Of a stretch of 53,767 nt of DNA, positions 51,705 through 53,767 are shown piece after piece. A model generated the notes under the pieces. The model searched no databases, was not told the origin of the DNA, and saw only the letters and a list, made by a program, of their open reading frames with translations. The stretch is from Oscillospiraceae bacterium (GTDB lineage: Bacteria; Bacillota; Clostridia; Oscillospirales; Oscillospiraceae). The stretch covers positions 1 to 53,767 of the forward strand of contig CADBYZ010000037.1 in NCBI GenBank assembly GCA_902799075.1, written 5' to 3'. The number at the start of each line of letters is the position of its first letter. Position 1 is the first letter of the stretch. The translations under genes and the position numbers were made by a program.

Positions 51705-53654
51705 ATGGTATTTGACCGCTGCTACGGCTGTATGGCCGAGCTGCCGGCGCCCGGCGGCATCTGCCGCCACTGCGGCTATGACAATACCAAAGACCTGAGC
51801 ACACAGCCGGACCACGCGCTGCCCTGCGGGACGGTCCTGGCCGGCCACTACGTGGTCGGCAGAGTGCTGGGCCAGGGCGGCTTCGGCATCAGCTACATCG
51901 GCTGGGACCTGAATCTGGAGCTCAGGGTCTGCATCAAGGAATACTACCCCGAGGGGGCCGCCATGCGCTCGGCAAGTCAGAGCCGCCAGGTCTACTGGGG
52001 CGCGAGTGAAAACGCCCAGAGCCTCAAGGCCGGGCGGGAGAGCTTCGTGAAGGAAGCCCGCAAGGCGGTGAAGCTGCGCGACCTGAGCCATGTGGTGAGC
52101 GTTTGGGGCGTGTTCTTTGAAAACGAGACCGCTTACATCGCCATGGATTACGCCGAGGGCGAGACCCTGCGTTCCCGCCTGCTGCGGGACGGGACGCTCA
52201 CGGAAAAGCGCTGCCTGCAGCTGCTGGAGCCTGTCATCCGCGATCTGGAGCAGGTGCACGCGCGCGGCATCATCCACCGCGACATCAAGCCCGACAACCT
52301 CATGCTTACGCCGGGGGACGAGCTGATGCTGCTGGACCTGGGCGCGGCGAAGGATCTGAGCCACGGCAGCGGGCAGAGCTCCTACATGGTGGCAAGCCAG
52401 GGCTTTTCGCCGCTCGAGCAGTACAAGGCCCACGGGGAGATCGGCCCCTGGACGGATGTATACGCCATGTGCGCCACCATCTATTACTGCGTGACGGGCA
52501 AGGTGCTGCCCGCGCCGGTGGACCGCCTGGGCAATGATACGCTGGATGTGAGCGTCTTCACCCCGGCGGTGGGCGAGGTGCTGAAAAAGGGCCTGGCCCT
52601 CCAGGCGCAGGAGCGCATCCGGGACATGGGGACGCTGGCGGAGGCGCTGCGGGCCGCCGTCACGCCGCCCGCGCCGGAGCCGAAGAAAAAGAGCCGTCTG
52701 CCCGTGATCCTCGCGGCGGTGCTCGGGGCGGGCGTGCTGTTTTACGGCGGGATGAAATTCAATGAATGGCAGAGCCGTACCGCATGGTCACCCAGTCAAA
52801 TCGTTGAAAGTCCTACGGCGCGTTTCAATAAAGAGCAGAAGAGCATCAGCCGCAATATGATCGACGCAGGCAATTCGTACACCATAGCGGTGCGTACGGA
52901 TGGTACGGTTGCCGCCGCTGGTTCAAACGCCAATGGACAATGCAATGTCTCCGGCTGGACGAACATCATCGCCGTCGCGGCGGGCATCTCGCATACGGTC
53001 GGTCTGAAGGCGGACGGTACCGTCGTCGCCGTCGGGCTTGACATGAGCGGGCGTCTCGATGTGGGAGACTGGCAGAATATCGTCGCCATTGCTGCCGGGC
53101 CTTATAACACCGTCGGCCTGCGCGCGGACGGCACGGTCGCCGCTGTCGGGAATAATGACTATCATCAAAATGAAACCTCCGATTGGACGGATATCATTGC
53201 CATCGACGCCGGTGCCACCCACACAGTCGGCCTGAAATCCGACGGCAGCGTCGTCGCGGCGGGCTCAAATCAATCCGGGCAGTGCAATGTTGATAGTTGG
53301 AGAGACATTGTCGCCATTACTGCCGGGCTCTATCACACGGTCGGTTTGAAATCAGACGGTACGGTGGTCGCCATCGGCAGCAATTCCTACGGGCAGTGTG
53401 ATGTCGCCGACTGGACCGATATTGTGGCAATTGCTGCCGGTACAACACATACGATCGGTCTGAAATCCGACGGCACCGTCGTCGCCGTAGGATCCAATAC
53501 CAGAGGGCAATGCAATGTTGCCGGCTGGCGGGACATCACGGCAATCGCGGCGGGCCAATATAACTCCCTCGGCCTGAAGGCGGACGGGACACTTCTGGTC
53601 ATCGGTTTAAACGATGTAAAGCAGTGCTCGCTCCCCGAGCTGATGAACCAATAG
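51705..53654 (+). CDS. Zinc-ribbon Ser/Thr kinase with extracytoplasmic RCC1-like propeller
   Basis: The 649-residue protein has five parts: a zinc ribbon (Cys6/9/20/23), a Hanks-type kinase (P-loop GQGGFG 56-61, Lys78, HRDIKPDN from about 191, DLG in place of DFG near 212), a basic linker, one membrane helix (about 330-348), and a C-terminal array. The array, about residues 388-643, is seven near-identical repeats of 37-38 residues with core AGxxHTVGLKxDGTVVAxGSN, the RCC1 pattern. Seven blades close a propeller. Kinase inside and propeller outside suggest a receptor. AAGGATGG-type ribosome site AGGAGG lies upstream. DLG in place of DFG is the one oddity of the catalytic core. Confidence 0.92.
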   Translation: MVFDRCYGCMAELPAPGGICRHCGYDNTKDLSTQPDHALPCGTVLAGHYVVGRVLGQGGFGISYIGWDLNLELRVCIKEYYPEGAAMRSASQSRQVYWGASENAQSLKAGRESFVKEARKAVKLRDLSHVVSVWGVFFENETAYIAMDYAEGETLRSRLLRDGTLTEKRCLQLLEPVIRDLEQVHARGIIHRDIKPDNLMLTPGDELMLLDLGAAKDLSHGSGQSSYMVASQGFSPLEQYKAHGEIGPWTDVYAMCATIYYCVTGKVLPAPVDRLGNDTLDVSVFTPAVGEVLKKGLALQAQERIRDMGTLAEALRAAVTPPAPEPKKKSRLPVILAAVLGAGVLFYGGMKFNEWQSRTAWSPSQIVESPTARFNKEQKSISRNMIDAGNSYTIAVRTDGTVAAAGSNANGQCNVSGWTNIIAVAAGISHTVGLKADGTVVAVGLDMSGRLDVGDWQNIVAIAAGPYNTVGLRADGTVAAVGNNDYHQNETSDWTDIIAIDAGATHTVGLKSDGSVVAAGSNQSGQCNVDSWRDIVAITAGLYHTVGLKSDGTVVAIGSNSYGQCDVADWTDIVAIAAGTTHTIGLKSDGTVVAVGSNTRGQCNVAGWRDITAIAAGQYNSLGLKADGTLLVIGLNDVKQCSLPELMNQ

Positions 53655-53695
53655 TATACGAAAAACTGGGGGCTGTGAAAAAAGTCAATTGACAG

Positions 53696-53767
53696 TGTAG
53701 GGGCCGACGCCCCCGGCGGCCCGAGCGGTACAGTCCAAAAATAAAGCAGAAAGCCCCCGGCGAAAAC
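53696..53767. repeat. REP-like palindrome, GTAGGGGCCGACGCCC type, copy 2 (incomplete at window edge)
   Basis: TGTAGGGGCCGACGCCCCCG and the following GCGGCCCG repeat the left arm of the element at 14524. The matching right arm is not present in the window, and the sequence continues with GAAAGCCCCCGGCG at the edge. It lies 42 bases after the kinase gene stop. Confidence 0.75.

Overview
The window is about 54 kb of GC-rich chromosome from a low-complexity Firmicutes lineage, most likely a gut Clostridia of the Oscillospiraceae type. The evidence is a DnaD/DnaI helicase-loading pair, AGGAGG-type ribosome binding sites, a PrsA-like foldase, YmdB, YhaN/YhaO-like proteins, a LacZ-type galactan locus, and no outer-membrane genes. 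There is no phage, IS transposase or CRISPR array. The content is mainly core metabolism and cell biology, with one carbohydrate-use island.

Layout. 1-8.8 kb (minus strand): arginine/carbamoyl-phosphate block argG, argH, an amino-acid ABC transporter (binding protein, permease, ATPase), argF, carA and carB (cut by the window edge), behind a strong promoter that overlaps an ArgR-like palindrome. 9-12.3 kb: a DUF4349 lipoprotein, then DnaI and DnaD on the minus strand. 12.4-23.6 kb (plus): a U32 peptidase-family protein, maf, mreC, mreD, mrdA (PBP2), mfd and a PrsA-type foldase. 23.6-34.3 kb: a galactan/galacto-oligosaccharide locus. It has a GH53 galactanase, a zinc-ribbon miniprotein and an unidentified 613-residue protein on the minus strand. 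A divergent AraC regulator, a sugar ABC importer (binding protein and two permeases, no ATPase) and a GH2 beta-galactosidase are on the plus strand. 34.4-39 kb (minus): two secreted proteins, tRNA-Arg(ACG), a thioesterase, cinA and thiI. 39-46 kb (plus): folC, ymdB, yhaO/yhaN-like genes and two small membrane proteins. 46-49 kb (minus): murI, a DUF1934 gene and argS. 49-53.7 kb: an unknown gene with greA, gdhA (minus), and a zinc-ribbon/kinase/RCC1-propeller receptor-like protein.

The most unusual signal is that four conserved genes (argH, mrdA, cinA, gdhA) are each broken by what looks like a small out-of-frame internal deletion. Three of the four junctions fall on a perfect 8-10 bp palindrome (CCTCGAGG, GCGGGCCCGC, GTCTCGAGAC); the fourth abuts a 7-bp inverted repeat. 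PBP2 is normally essential, so an assembly artefact or a mixed population must be ruled out before any biological explanation.

A second genome-scale signal is a family of intergenic composite inverted repeats with purine-rich GTGAAAAGTG or GGAGTTTGGAGT arms around a short central hairpin (five full copies plus one lone arm). It is joined by a separate GTAGGGGCCGACGCCC-type palindrome (two copies). Coordinates of starts are my choices from ribosome binding sites and family lengths. Family names come from recognition of motifs, not from a database search.
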